From assembly GCF_002288925.2 (NCBI RefSeq), contig NW_022098076.1, positions 67,435,964 to 67,499,963 of the forward strand: a DNA stretch of 64,000 bases, given 5' to 3'. The stretch is from Delphinapterus leucas. Lineage: Eukaryota > Chordata > Mammalia > Artiodactyla > Monodontidae. A model generated the notes under the pieces. The model was given only the letters and a program-made list of their open reading frames with translations. It did not search any database and was not told the origin of the DNA. The translations under genes were made by a program, and so were the position numbers. Below, piece after piece: positions 34,196 to 46,009 of this stretch (position 1 is its first letter; each line of letters starts with the position of its first letter).

Positions 34196-34205
34196 GCGTG
34201 AGGAG

Positions 34206-35610
34206 GATTTCCTCTCTCTCTCTTCTATATAATGACGGCGGGGGTGGACGGGGGACTTATTGTATGTTTTCTCTTAGTCTCTCCAGAGCTTTCGAACTGA
34301 TGACCCGCGTAAAACTGTCACTTGGTGCCTCTGGGGCCTTTAAATGAAGCCTATTCAGGAGACTGGAAGCGAGCAAAAGCGCCTAACGGGGTTAATGCTT
34401 GTAATGAAACATTTTTTCACCTTTTTGAATTTCGAAATGATCTCTTTTTGAGGAACAACACCGGGTAGTGACCGGGTCAGCGGTCAGGATGGGCTCCAGC
34501 GGGAGGCGTTTAGATAAGAGAGCATTTCCTTGGTGTGAGGACGTGGGACGTGGGAGGCACCTGCCTTCTCCGCAGGACGTCTGAAGGAGGATGGGATTCT
34601 CCTCTAAGAGAAGCTCCTACCAGACTCCCCGCTGATGAGCGGGTGCGGCAGGCAACACACCGGAGGAAAGGTGACGGGGGTTGGACCCCGAGGAAGCCCT
34701 CTTTAAGCACCTGGCTCGGCTCTGCTCCCTGAAGACTGGACCAGGGCCGCCTCCAGACTCAGCTGCTGCCTCCAGCCCACCGGCAGGAAGCCCGCAACTT
34801 TGGAGTTCATGAGGGGACTAACGGGTGGTTGTTAGTCACACTGTAACTTTTTATTTAACCAATAATTTTGCAAACCAGGTGCTAAGGTTAATTAGTTCTA
34901 GCTGCTGAAAATTCAAGTTAACATGCAAATGTAACAGATTTAAAATCCTACAATCTTGGGAAGACTCTGCCTTCTCTACCTTCCCCAGCCCTGGGCAAGC
35001 CTGGTTGCTCCCTAGTTAATGCTCTGGTTCCAGGCGCTAGAGTCTTCCTTCCTTACCACCCACCCCCCATCCCCCCAGCAGCTTCTGGTGCTCCACTCTT
35101 TAGAACAGGATTTCACAACCTCATACTATTTGCATTACTCTCAAGGTTATGACAACCAAAAAATATTTCCAGACATTGCCAAATGTCCCCTGGGGGAGTG
35201 AAATCAACCCTGGTTGCAAACCACTGCTTTAGAAGGAGCTGGTCCTCAAACAGATGTAACCGTGATACACCTGTCTCGTTCCTTAGTGTGGATTCTTGCT
35301 ATTTAAGTCTAATGCTAATAAATTGTTTGCCCTGAACAATTTTATTTGAAACACATAAATTTAATAAGCCTGATTCACATTCTTTCTTTTAAAAATTCTA
35401 ATTTTATAGAAAATTGGAAACTACAGAGAAGTAGAAAGGAGGAAAACATTCAAACCATAGTACTGTATTTTAAAGATCACTGTGGATGAATATTTTAAAA
35501 CCTCCTTTCAGTTCTGCAAGATGAAAAAGTTCTAGAGATCTTTGCACAAGGACATCCATGTAGTTAACACTACTGTACTGTGGTTAAAAAATGGTTAAGA
35601 TGGTAAATTT
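34206..35610. other. Spacer upstream of CRYGE-like gene
   Basis: No gene. Homology to the CRYGD upstream region stops near 34205, where the sequence becomes a short CT run. Confidence 0.5.
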
Positions 35611-35620
35611 AATGTTACGT

Positions 35621-35831
35621 GGTTTTTTTTGTTTGTTTTGTGGTACGCGGGCCTCTCACCGCCGTGGCCTCTCCCGCTGTGGAGCACAGGCCCCGGATGC
35701 GCAGGCCCAGTGGCCACAGCCCACGGGCCCAGCTGCTCCGCGGCATGCGGGATCCTCCCGGACCGGGGCACGAACCCGCATCCCCCTCATCGGCAGGCAG
35801 ACTCTCAACCACTGCGCCACGAGGGAAGCCC
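35621..35831 (-). mobile_element. CHR-2-type SINE
   Basis: Reverse copy with a TTTG-type tail at the left and 'gccacgagggaagccc' head at the right. The flanking tgttacgtggtttttt / tgttatgtgttttttg is an imperfect target duplication. Confidence 0.9.
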
Positions 35832-35929
35832 TGTTATGTGTTTTTTGTCACAATAAAAAAGACACCTCCTTCCTCCCCTGCAAAAAAAACCTTCTTAATT
35901 TTCACTTCTTTGATCTAATACTTTCATTT

Positions 35930-36215
35930 CTAAGAATTTGTCCAAAGGAAATAGCTAAAGGTACATGAAAATAGTATGCACAGTGGCGTTTTATCAGACC
36001 ACTGTTTATAATATAAAAAATTAGATACAAATAAAATGTCTACATAAGGCATTAATTAGGTAAGTTATAGAACATCTCTTTGATGAGATGCTACACAGCT
36101 ACCAAAAATCATGTTCTCAAAGAATTTATTTAATGATATGGAAAATGCTCACCATATGTTAAAATTTTAACATGAGTATATTATACACTGAAAACTACAA
36201 AACATTGCTGAAGAA
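35930..36215 (+). mobile_element. Old L1 3' fragment
   Basis: 'gtccaaaggaaatagctaaa', 'gatgctacacagctaccaaa' and 'aatgatatggaaaatgctca' resemble the L1M region coding the ORF2 C-terminus and 3' UTR. It is highly decayed. Confidence 0.6.
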
Positions 36216-36226
36216 AAGAAGATATA

Positions 36227-36462
36227 GGGGCTTCCCTGGTGACGCAGTGGTTGAGAGTCTGCCTGCCGATGCGGGGGACACGGGTTCGTGCCCCGGTCCG
36301 GGAAGATCCCACATGCCGCGGAGCGGCTGGGCCCGTGAGCCGTGGCCGCTGAGCCTGCGCGTCCGGAGCCTGTGCTCCGCAACGGGAGAGGCCACAACAG
36401 TGAGAGGCCCGCGTACCGCCAAAAAACAAAAAACAAAAAAAAACAACAAAAAAAAGAAAAGA
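36227..36462 (+). mobile_element. CHR-2-type SINE
   Basis: Forward, nearly consensus copy with a CAAAAA-rich tail. AAAAGAAGATATA-like sequence occurs on both sides (imperfect duplication). Confidence 0.92.
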
Positions 36463-36509
36463 TATAAATAAATGGAAAAACATCTTGTGTTCATGGATTG
36501 GAAGATTTA

Positions 36510-38300
36510 ATATTGTTCAGATATGAATACTTCCAAAAGTGGTCTACAGATATAATGCAATCCCTATAAAATTCTAATGTTATTTTCTGTGGCAGTAGAA
36601 AAACCCACTCTAAAATTTATATAGAATCTCAAAGGATCCCAAATACCTCAAACAATCTATCTTTGTGTGTGTGAAGCCATTTTTAATTTTTATTTATTTA
36701 TTTAATTTTGGCCTCACCGAGAGGTTTGCAGGATCTCATTTCCTGGATCAGGGATTGAACCCAGACCACCACAGTGAAAGCGCTGAAGCCTAACCACTAG
36801 ACCACCAGTGGACTCCCCCAAAACAATCTTGAAAAAGAAGAACAAAGCTGGAGAACTCACACTTTCTCATTTCAAAACTTACTACATAATTTACAGTAAT
36901 CAAAACAGTGTGGTACTGGCATAAAAATAGACATACAGACAAATGGAATAGAATAGAGAACACAGACACAAACCTTTGCACATATGGTCAAATGATTTTT
37001 GAGAAGGTTGTCAAGACCATTCAATGGAGAAAAGACAATCTTTTCAACAATGGTACTGGGAAAACTGGATATCCACATGCGGAAGAATGATGTTGGACCC
37101 TTACCTTACACCACAAAAACTAACTCAAAATGGGTTAAAGAACTAAAACTATAAAACTCTTAGAAGAAAACATAGAGGAAAATCTTCATGAGATTAGAAT
37201 TGGCAGTGATTTCTTGGATATAACACCAAAGCATAGGCAATAGACAAATTGGAGTTCATCAAAATAAAAACTTTTGTGCATCAAAGGAGACTATCAACAG
37301 AGTGAAGAGGACGCCAATAGGATGTGAGAAAGTATTTGCAAATCATATATGATAAAGGATTGATATTCAAAATGTATAAAGAACTGCTGTAACTCAACAA
37401 CAATAAAACACCCACCTCCAAAAAAACAACCCAATTGAAAAACAAGGCTTGAATAGACACTTCTCCAAAGAAAATAATACAATGGCAAATAAGCACATGG
37501 AAAGATGCTCAACATCACTAATCATTAGGGATATGCAATCAAAACTACAATGAGATACTACTCCACACCCATTAGGATGGCTAGTATAAAAAGCAAAATC
37601 AAAACAGAAAACAACAAGTCTTAGAGAGGATGTGGAGAAATTGGAAAGCTTGTGCATTGCTGATGGGCATGTAAATTGGTACAGCCACTGTGGAAGACTG
37701 TATGGTAGTTCCTTAAAGATTAAACATCAAATTACCATATGATTTAGCAATTCCACTTCTAGGCATATACCCGAAAGAATTGGTAGCAGGGACTTGAACA
37801 GCTCTTTGTACCCCAATGATCATAGCAGCATTCTTTATTACACCCAAAAGGAAGAAGCAATTCAAATGCCCATTTAAGAACGGATAGGTACACAAAATGT
37901 GGTATATGCATAGAATGGAATATTAATCAGGATTAAAAAGGAATGAAATTTTGATAAATGCCACAACGTGAACAAACCTTGAAAACACTATGCTAAGTGA
38001 AATGAGCCAGACACAGGACAAATATTATATGGTTCAATGCATTTGAGATACCTAGAATAGTCAGATTTATAAAGAAGGAAAGTAGAAGGGTGGTTACCAG
38101 GGGTTGGGGGCAGGTGGGAATGGGGAGTTATTGTTTAATGAGTACAGAGTTTCAGTTTGGGATGATGAAAAATTTCTGAAGATGAATAGTGCTGGTGGTT
38201 GCACAATGATGTGAGTGTGCTTTATGCCACTGAATTGTACACTTAAAATGGTTATAATGGTAAATTTTATGTTATGTATATTTTACTACAATTTAAAGCA
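36510..38300 (+). mobile_element. Old L1 ORF2/3' UTR fragment, 1.8 kb
   Basis: Continuous sense L1M: 'gtggtactggcataaaaata', 'ggagaaaagacaatcttttc', 'cacttctccaaagaaaataa', 'ggttaccaggggttggggg', ending 'ttgtacacttaaaatggtta'. Many stops. A SINE interrupts it at 36659-36819. It covers the ORF2 C-terminal third and 3' UTR. Confidence 0.85.
36659..36819 (-). mobile_element. Short CHR-family SINE inside the old L1
   Basis: Reverse copy ('ggatcagggattgaaccca', 'accaccagtggactcccc') with duplication aaacaatct at 36650-36658 and 36820-36828. It dates after the host L1. Confidence 0.88.
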
Positions 38301-38382
38301 TCTTCCATGAGCAACAAGAAAAGAAGGGAATCAGTATGAATTTTTTCAATATTAATTTCTTGATTTCAGTAATGCTACTGTG

Positions 38383-38497
38383 GGTTAGGACTCCACACTC
38401 TCACTGCCAAGAGCCCAGGTTCAATCCCTGGTTGGGGAAGTAAGATCTCACCAGCCGCACAGTGCAGCACACACACACACACACACACACACAAAAT
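38383..38497 (+). mobile_element. Short CHR-family SINE, 5'-truncated, (AC)n tail
   Basis: Body begins at 'gttaggactccacactctca', missing the usual head. The tail is about 14 AC units (38466-38493). The flanking ctactgtgg at 38374-38382 and 38498-38506 is the probable duplication. Confidence 0.82.
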
Positions 38498-38506
38498 CTA
38501 CTGTGG

Positions 38507-40216
38507 TTGTAAGAAAACATTAAAATCGGATAACTCCTCGTGGTTGAAAGGGAATTAAAAAGCATTTAAAACAGAGTTTATTTTAACTTACTTATAGTCC
38601 TCTTACTTTATAAGAAGGGAATAATTAATATAATTAATGTCTTAAAATTTTTTTTACATTTCCCTTCTTGGGCTTTCTTCCTCTTTCTCCCTTTATTCAT
38701 TCCATTCTGACTATCTTACACCACCAAAGCTTACATACAAGAATGGATAATATTTCAAGGTCCTCTTTAATCTTGGGAATTGGTGCTCTGGGCACAGTTG
38801 TGCTGTAGGCAAAGCTTGTCGGTTGATTTCCTTCACCCAACCTTCCTTGTGTATTGCCCTGCTTGCAGCTAGCAGCTATGGTTTCCAGGGACACCAGCTT
38901 CAGGTTGATGATATGGTGGGAGATGGACAAAACTTGGGGCCCTGACGATATTGTTGAGCTGCTGAACTAACCATTCCTAAATTCCGTGCTACCCTAGGAC
39001 TTCCTATCATGTGAGCTAATAGATTTCCACATTGTTTATCCATTGCTATGATGTTTTGGCTACTTTCAGTCTAATGTATGCTAACTGATTCAGATCCATT
39101 TTTGGCCAAGTGATTGGGGTGAATTCTGATCAAGCTTTGGAGATGAGTAGCTTACTGGGTAGAAGGTGGGGAAAAGTAATCCGGGTGAGGAAAAGATGTG
39201 AGCAAACTCAGAGACTGGATGTGATTGGATGACTTGGATGAGATTGGATGTGATTGGATTACTTAACGTGATTGGATGACTTGGATGAGATGGAGTAAAG
39301 GACAACTGGGGTCAGGTAATAAGAGAGGAAGTAGGTAGGCTGGGGCCAGTTTCTTGAAAAAGGTAGAATTTTTCCCTGTGGGCAGTGGAGCAATATCAAA
39401 GGTTTTTATTCAGGGAAATGACTTGATCAGATCAGTCTTTGAGTACAAACGTAGTCGCCACTCCTTTCTAAGATTCCAGCAATGAGAGTGCAAGTAAGAA
39501 AACAAGCAGTAGAAGAACTAATGTAAGTGAATATAGTGTTATACTTCCCTATAACCTTACACAGGCAATATACTAACACACAGATATACACACATATGGA
39601 GAGTATATGTATACAGTTATATAAATATATATAACTGTGTGTGTATCATGTGTGCATTTATATAGACAGAGAATGCAGCTTTGGATTATCCTATATATTT
39701 AATTCAGTTCCTTGTTGGTTGGTTGCTTACCTCATGGTAAGAATCTGTAAGCTGGTGCTGTCGTTATTTTGACAAGCATCTTCCTGATTCCACAATGGAA
39801 AAGCACTGATTTTCTGAGCTGTGAGTTCTGAATTCTGATGCCACTTCTATTATTAACTGTTTGAAATTAGAATTGAACCTTAGTTTACCTTACATAAAAT
39901 GAGTGATCTAGGTTAGATGACCTCCAGGTCTGAAATATGTTAAACACCACATCACTTCGTTGTGCTGTAGTGACTTGCTTTCCTCCCTCCCTCCCTCCCT
40001 CCCTTCTTCTTGGCGGGGGGGATTTTCCATTAGGAATTTCTTTGAGACTCTGAATAAAGTCCTAAACAGTCACCTCGGAAAAAGTCACATATACTCTGTG
40101 TCAGCTAGAAATGTGTATTGAACTACAAATAAAAGAACACCCAATGGTGGTGCCATAATCAAATGTGGGTTTATTTTACTCCCATTACAAGAAGTCTCAA
40201 GGTAAAGGGTTGCTGG
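38507..40216. other. Intergenic, no gene; simple repeats
   Basis: Holds the minisatellite at 39213-39292 and a (CCCT)n run at about 39971-40003. About 40040-40216 may be the left part of a repeat that resumes after 40636. Confidence 0.5.
39213..39292. repeat. Imperfect GATTGGATGACTTGGATGA minisatellite
   Basis: The block gtgattggatgacttggatga occurs at 39221-39241 and again at 39268-39288 (written here only as a description; the core is GATTGGATGACTTGGATG). Shorter gattggat units lie between. About 80 bases in total. Confidence 0.8.
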
Positions 40217-40221
40217 CATTG

Positions 40222-40630
40222 TGTGATGGTTAATTTTATGTCAACTTGACTGGGCTAAGGGATGCCCAGATAGCTGGTAAAACATTATTTCTAGGTGTGT
40301 CTGTGAGGGTATTTCCGGGAGAGATTAGGATTTGGGTCAGTATACTGAGTAGAGAAGACCATCCAATCTGTTGAGGGCCTGAATAGAACAAAAAGGAGAA
40401 GGAAGGATGAACTCCCTCTTCCTTCTGCCCTCAGACATCAGCATTCCTGGCTCTCAGGCCTCTGGACTCAGACTGAATTATTCCACCAGCTTTTCTGATG
40501 CTCTAGCTTGCAGATAATGGGACTTCTCAATTTCTATAATCACATGAGCCAATTCCTATAATAAATCTCCTCATCTATATCTATATAGATCCTATGGGTT
40601 CTGTTTCTCTGGAGAGCCCTGACTAATAAA
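40222..40630 (+). mobile_element. Old solo-LTR-like element
   Basis: 409-bp element beginning TGTGATGGTTAATTTTATGT and ending 'ggagagccctgactaataaa'. It is flanked by an exact 5-bp duplication cattg (40217-40221, 40631-40635), the duplication length expected of ERVL/MaLR-type insertions. It has no coding capacity. I did not assign a family name. Confidence 0.6.
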
Positions 40631-40635
40631 CATTG

Positions 40636-41390
40636 ATTCAGGGGCTTGACCACATCAAGGCCAGCATTTCTGAAACTGTGACATTTCCCTCGTACTTGTC
40701 AGCTCTTGAGTGTAACATGTCTGAAATAAGAGGGAATTGTGGCACCAGGGCAGCTGCTCCCTTTCATTAGGAAGGCAAGAATTTTTCCAGAACCATCTCC
40801 TCTCTCCCCATCAGCATTCCTCCACTGAATGTTTCAATGTCCGGAGAGTGTCAAGAGACCAGTTCAGCATCAAAATCAAACGGGAAAGAAAAAAAAAAAA
40901 AAGGCAAAAAAATAAAAGGAGGAAAAAAAAAAAAAAAGTCCGCCTGCCAGAGATTTGTGAACTCAATTTTGCATACAATTTAGGGAATTAAAAAATCTTC
41001 TGAAGCCCATTGTAGCCAGCTTCAGAATCCCTGATTTAAGAAGTGGGTCACACTATCTCTGAACCTCAGCTTTCAGATCCTCACTCCTCAAAGAAAAACT
41101 GAAGAGATATCTCACTCTCTAGTTTGAAGAAGCAATGTGTTTAAAGGCCAGAGAATCAAATAAGATAATGTATTATGAAGTGTTTTGTAAACTGTAAAGC
41201 TCTGCTTCATTTGAAAGCATAGTTCTATTGTGAGAATTTTCTTTGTTACCCGTAGATCATACACCTTGATTTCCACGTGCACCTCGTGTGTATGTGCGTG
41301 TGTGTGTGTGTGTGAGTGTATAAATAAAATAATAAATGTAGGACAAAAGGAAAAACACAAGCAAACCATTGCCAGGAAAACAGAAAATAT
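40636..41390. other. Spacer downstream of CRYGD
   Basis: No gene. A-rich runs at 40889-40902 and 40922-40937, and a (TG)n tract at about 41288-41321. Confidence 0.5.
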
Positions 41391-41396
41391 TTTATT
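41391..41396 (-). terminator. CRYGD polyadenylation signal
   Basis: AATAAA on the minus strand, 32 bases past the TAA stop. Confidence 0.85.
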
Positions 41397-41427
41397 ACTT
41401 TCCAGATTGAGAAATGATGCACTTATT

Positions 41428-43145
41428 TTAGTAGAAATCTATGACTCTCCTCAAGGAGCCCACTTTAGCATTCACAGCCCCCCAGTCATGGTAGCGCCTG
41501 TGGTCCCCCGGCCTCAGCAGATACTGCCTTCCCCGGTAGCTGGGCAACTCATAGAGGACCCAGGAGCCCTCCAGCACGTTGAGAGAGTAAATCTCATTGA
41601 AGTGGAAGCGGTCCTGAAGAGAGGAGCAGTCCTCAGTGATCTCTATCATCTGGCCTCTGTAATCTTCCCTCTCGTAAAGTCTGATCCTGTGAGGGCCAGC
41701 CTGGCCCATCCGGAGGTGGAAAGAGGAGAAAAGCAAACCATGAAATGATTCCAACACATTCATGCCATTCAGTTTGGTGAGGACCAGCTCAAGCCATTTT
41801 CAAATATATGGTAAAAATGAATTATTTCTGAATCTTTGTATACTCTTCATTTTCAAAGGTGGAGATTCAGTACCTTTCCAAGATCATAAAGTGTGACTAA
41901 AAATTAAGAAGGAAATCTCACTCTTTAATATATTCAGATATTTCCCAGGATGAACTGTTAATCACGCTGAGGACACTGTACCATAGAGAAACCCAAATCT
42001 TTAACAGCTTATTACGATTTTTGCCATTTTGAAGAATTATTTAAAATTTTCAAGCATGTGTCTTTGAACAGTAAAGTCCGTTTATGAAATGAATTACTCT
42101 ACATTGAGTTTAAAATAAATCTTGGAAAAATCACCAAGGGCTTAGATGCTTTTGTTTCTGTGGAAAGCAAAGTGAAACATCTGAAATCTCTCAGTTACAT
42201 ACTTGATTTTCATTTAGTAATTTATGAATAGAATGAGGAAAAATGGGAAAGAAAAATGAGTAAGCCCAAGGACTAATTTTTAAAAAACCTTAGTGTTTTA
42301 AGACACCTATGAATTATATGTAGCCTGTGTATAAAATCTCTGCATTGCTCTCTACTGAGAAAAAGTACTTTTATTTGTACAGGTGGGGAAAACCAAAACA
42401 TGCAATTGGGAGGCAAAAAGGAGAAAGAGTCTTACAAGAATGAACCCTTGTAAAATTTTCCTTTTCAACTCCTGTCAGCTCAGAAACTAACTAGCACCTA
42501 ATTATTCTTCTGTTGGATATTAGTGTTTTTTCTACAACTCCATTGTAAATGATTCCAGGTCAGGACCTCTATTTTATACATGCCCGGGGCAGCGGATACA
42601 TTCTTACTCAATAAATATTTGTTGATTAACTGGTACCTGGGCAACAATTTACTTCTGTTCAAGGCAAATTATATTTAACTAATATACCATAGCTTACCTT
42701 TTCCCCAAACTCTCAATTATTCTAAATGATCACTACTCCAAACGTTTAACCTTTGCTTGAAACTATCCATTCTGGGTCCAAAGTGAACCAGAATGATATG
42801 GAACTGGACTCACGTGGGGGATGAGGCGGCAGGAGCGGACGGAGTCGTTGAGGCCCATCCACTGCTGGTAGTCGGGGTAGTCGCCGCGCCGCAGGAAGTA
42901 CTGGCAGCCCAGGTAGTTGGGCTGCTCATAGATCATCCAGCTGCCGCTGTCCACACGCACTGAGTTGCAGCGGCCCAAGTAAGGCTGCAGGTTGGCGTGG
43001 TCGCTGCTGCACTCGTAGTGGCGGCCCTGGAAGCCCCGGTCCTCGTAGAAGGTGATCTGCAGGGAAGGGAAGGACAGGGCTCAGAGGCCTGGCCTCCAGC
43101 CCGGCTGCGGGCCCCTCCCGCCGGCGCGGGGCTCACCTTCCCCAT
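41428..43145 (-). CDS. CRYGD: Gamma-D crystallin (intact)
   Basis: Lens structural protein of two double-Greek-key domains. Exons: 43145-43137 (Met-Gly-Lys), 43056-42814, 41700-41428; introns 80 bp and 1113 bp. Donors are GTGAGC/GTGAGT, acceptors CTGCAG and GGCCAG; 174 codons, TAA stop. Assigned to gamma-D from exon 3: [31 protein letters not shown] and C-terminal [10 protein letters not shown] agree with human gamma-D as I know it. Core tryptophans are W43, W69, W131 and W157. Differences to note: Ser at residue 42 (SGSW, where the paralogues here have Cys) and a Cys in NYLGCQYF (54). In people, gamma-D mutations cause congenital cataract. The neighbouring E-like gene shares almost its whole 5' half. 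Alternative assignment to another paralogue is unlikely. Confidence 0.92.
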
Positions 43146-43250
43146 GGCTGCTGGATGCGGGGATGCGAGTTCAGTGCGGTGGGGCGGGCGCGCGGGTCTA
43201 TATAGCAGGAGGGCTGCTGCGTTGGCAGGAACGACACAAAAGGGGCCCCC
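43146..43250 (-). promoter_or_regulatory. CRYGD lens promoter and 5' UTR
   Basis: TATATA at 43199-43204, Maf-like gctgctgcgttggc at 43214-43227 and CCTTTTGT (minus) at 43236-43243. Across 105 bases this is essentially identical to the CRYGE-like promoter. Confidence 0.82.
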
Positions 43251-43259
43251 GGATGAGGA

Positions 43260-45605
43260 GGGGATTTTCGTGTACTGTTTTTTCTCTTTGCTGTCAGAGT
43301 CCATGGGGCTCATTGTGGGTTTTGGTCCCATTCTCTCTGGAGTTTCTATCTCTAGCTGATGCTATTGAGACAGTTTGGAAAAAAAAAAAAAAGTAATTTG
43401 GGACATTGTCTATTTAATAATAGAAGTAGAACTTCAGCCATTTCATATATAGTCCACTCTTTTATTTGTATGGGTTAGGGAAAAACAAAACAAAAAAAAA
43501 GCGGTGGAGCAAAAAAGTCAGAGTCTTAATACGGCAAATATAAATTGATCTGTAAGAAGTATGTGCCATAATATTTAATACTAATGGTTAATAAGAAGGA
43601 AATGACCTGTACTGAATACTGAAAATTTCAAATTAATCTTTTAAGAGAGCTTCCTCATTAAAGGGTGCAAGAAATTGGAATGTTTTACCAAGAAGGTTCA
43701 CAAAATTTCAAACTTTCAGGGTGGTAAAAAAGAAAAAAAAAACAGTAAACGCAGATCTTTAGTGTTTGGTTTGATTTTGTTGCAGTCATACGTGGAAGTA
43801 GACTGAAGATTGGAGGTTTTATCTTGGTTACTTGTAATTCAAAAGGGAGAATAGTTTTAAGATGATTAATCTCAGAAAGAAGAACGAAAAGGGAAATTTC
43901 TAAAAGCTTATGGAAATAAGAAAAAGTAATACTTTTAAAATACAAAATCAGATTACCTCTTAGGTTATTTATAAAAGAAAACCAAATTCCTAAGAAACGC
44001 ATTTCTGGCAGGATCTAGATACACGTTTGTTCTATGGGGAACAAGAGTACACAAAGCTTTTGACTTAGAGGAAATTAATTGCACGAACACAAAGAGGAGC
44101 TGTAGCTGGAATGGTGTAGCGAGAGGGAGGAATAAACATCTAGAAGCTTGGACTCTAGGAAGACTTCAGAAAGTATTTATCAGCCTGGAAGAGGATAGTC
44201 TGATGGACTGGAAAGAGCGCTGGAGGGGAAGATGACCTATGCCTTTAGCCTCTTTGATGTTCAAAGAATTAGTCACAGTCCTATGTTGACTCATTGAAAT
44301 ACTTTGTCTTTCCTTTGGGTCATAAATCTTTGTAAGTTGATGTTTATCAATTAGACACCAACTATGTATAATATGGTGTTTCAGTTCTTGTTATCCAGTA
44401 TATAAAGGCATGTATTTGCAGAGTTACTTATGTTAGCCTAGTGGAATATATGCAGCCAGAATCTAAAGAATAAAAATCATTTTAATTAAAAATGAAAAAA
44501 AAAGAATGAAAAATAATAATAAATTTTAAAAAAACCATCATTTTGCTCAGAGCTGTTTCTGTGGGGAGTGTGTTCATGGGTGAAAACAGTAGAACATGAG
44601 AACCCTAATGCAGAGTCCCAGAGAGCGTCTAGAGGAGCAGCATGGGGGTGCCAGTGGGGACCACCACTTCAGCTGACATGCAGCTACAGCCGAAATTTAG
44701 GATCCAACTGGAGGACCAAAACAAGGGCACTTTGGGCTTGGCTTTTTCATTAACCGGGAAGAGGGAAGGCTTTATTTCAGCCTGGAGAAAGAAATCGGGA
44801 AAACCCCCTACTCTTCTCATAGAATTGAAATGTGAATGCTGTGGGCCAAAATGTGGCTTAATTTCAGTGCTCTACAGAAAATTCTGGGAGTGACAAATGT
44901 GTATAAAACCTAAGTCCCAAATTGTACTTAGTGTGCTAAGTGAACGTAGGTTGAGACCTGACACTCCTTGCACCTGTGGCACAGAAGCAGCGCTCTACAC
45001 CAGTTGCCTGGAATGAATGATGGCAACTGTCTTTGCAGGGAGAACAAGAGAGAAGAAACACCCTGTTGTCCTGAGCTCTGGTCCAGGAAGTAACCCTTTG
45101 TCACTCTATAAATATTCACATGGTTTCAAACAAAAGTGAAGAAAAAAGAGACTAGTTCAGGTTCAGATTTTGCTGCACGCAGGGTTAATGATTTGTGTAG
45201 CTAGTGTAAATAGTCTACAAAATGAAGTGTATAAGAAATACCACTTTCCTTATTTTCTGTAACTCAGAATATTTTATGAATCTAAGTCTCATTCCACTGG
45301 GATGGAGAGAAAATTTAACTTTACTCATTGTTGGGATTTCCTCTCCTCACTTACCCAGGCTCTATGGTTGGGTTTCGAGGGATTACATGGTACCAAGGCG
45401 TTTCATGGTGGGGGAGGATTCACTGGAAACTACTGTGATGTCCATTGTTGGTGGATCTCCCCAGTTTTCACACCAATGTGGAAATAAGAACAGCCTTGAG
45501 GGCTGTGGACTTGGAGATGTATTTCGCTTGGCTGACACAGTGTTTAGATGTTTTTGGTAATGCTTTAGGTTGGTTCATTCTTTCCACAGTTCACCATACT
45601 ACCCA
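43260..45605. other. CRYGD-CRYGC spacer, left part
   Basis: No gene or clear repeat family; poly-A runs at 43378-43393 and around 43493. A 105-codon minus frame near 43700-44000 has no motif and contains a long Phe run from poly-A. Confidence 0.5.
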
Positions 45606-46009
45606 TTACTCCTTGTCATCTTTTTTTTTTTACATCTTTATTGGAGTATAATTGCTTTACAATGGTGTGTTAGTTTCTGCTTTATAACAAAGTGAATCAG
45701 CTATACATAAACATATGTTCCCATATCTCTTCCCTCTTGCGTCTCCCTCCCTCCCACCCTCCCTATCCCACCCCTCCAGGCGGTCACAAAGAACCAAGCT
45801 GATCTCCCTGTGCTATGCGGCTGCTTCCCACTAGCTATCTACCTTACGTTTGGTAGTGTATATATGTCCATGCCTCTCTCTCGCTTTGTCACAGCTTACC
45901 CTTCCCCCTCCCCATATCCTCAAGTCCATTCTCTAGTAGGTCTGTCTTACCCCTAGGTTCTTCATGACATTTTTTTTTCTTAAATTCCATATATATGTGT
46001 TAGCATACG

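Noticed and set aside
33755..34232. 111- and 157-codon frames over the CRYGE-like exon 1-2 region
   Set aside because: They are out-of-frame or antisense shadows in GC-rich crystallin exon and promoter sequence; the real frame is set by splice sites and Greek-key motifs.
42933..43359. 132- and 120-codon frames over CRYGD 5' exons
   Set aside because: Shadows for the same reason as at the CRYGE-like gene; they read through intron 1.
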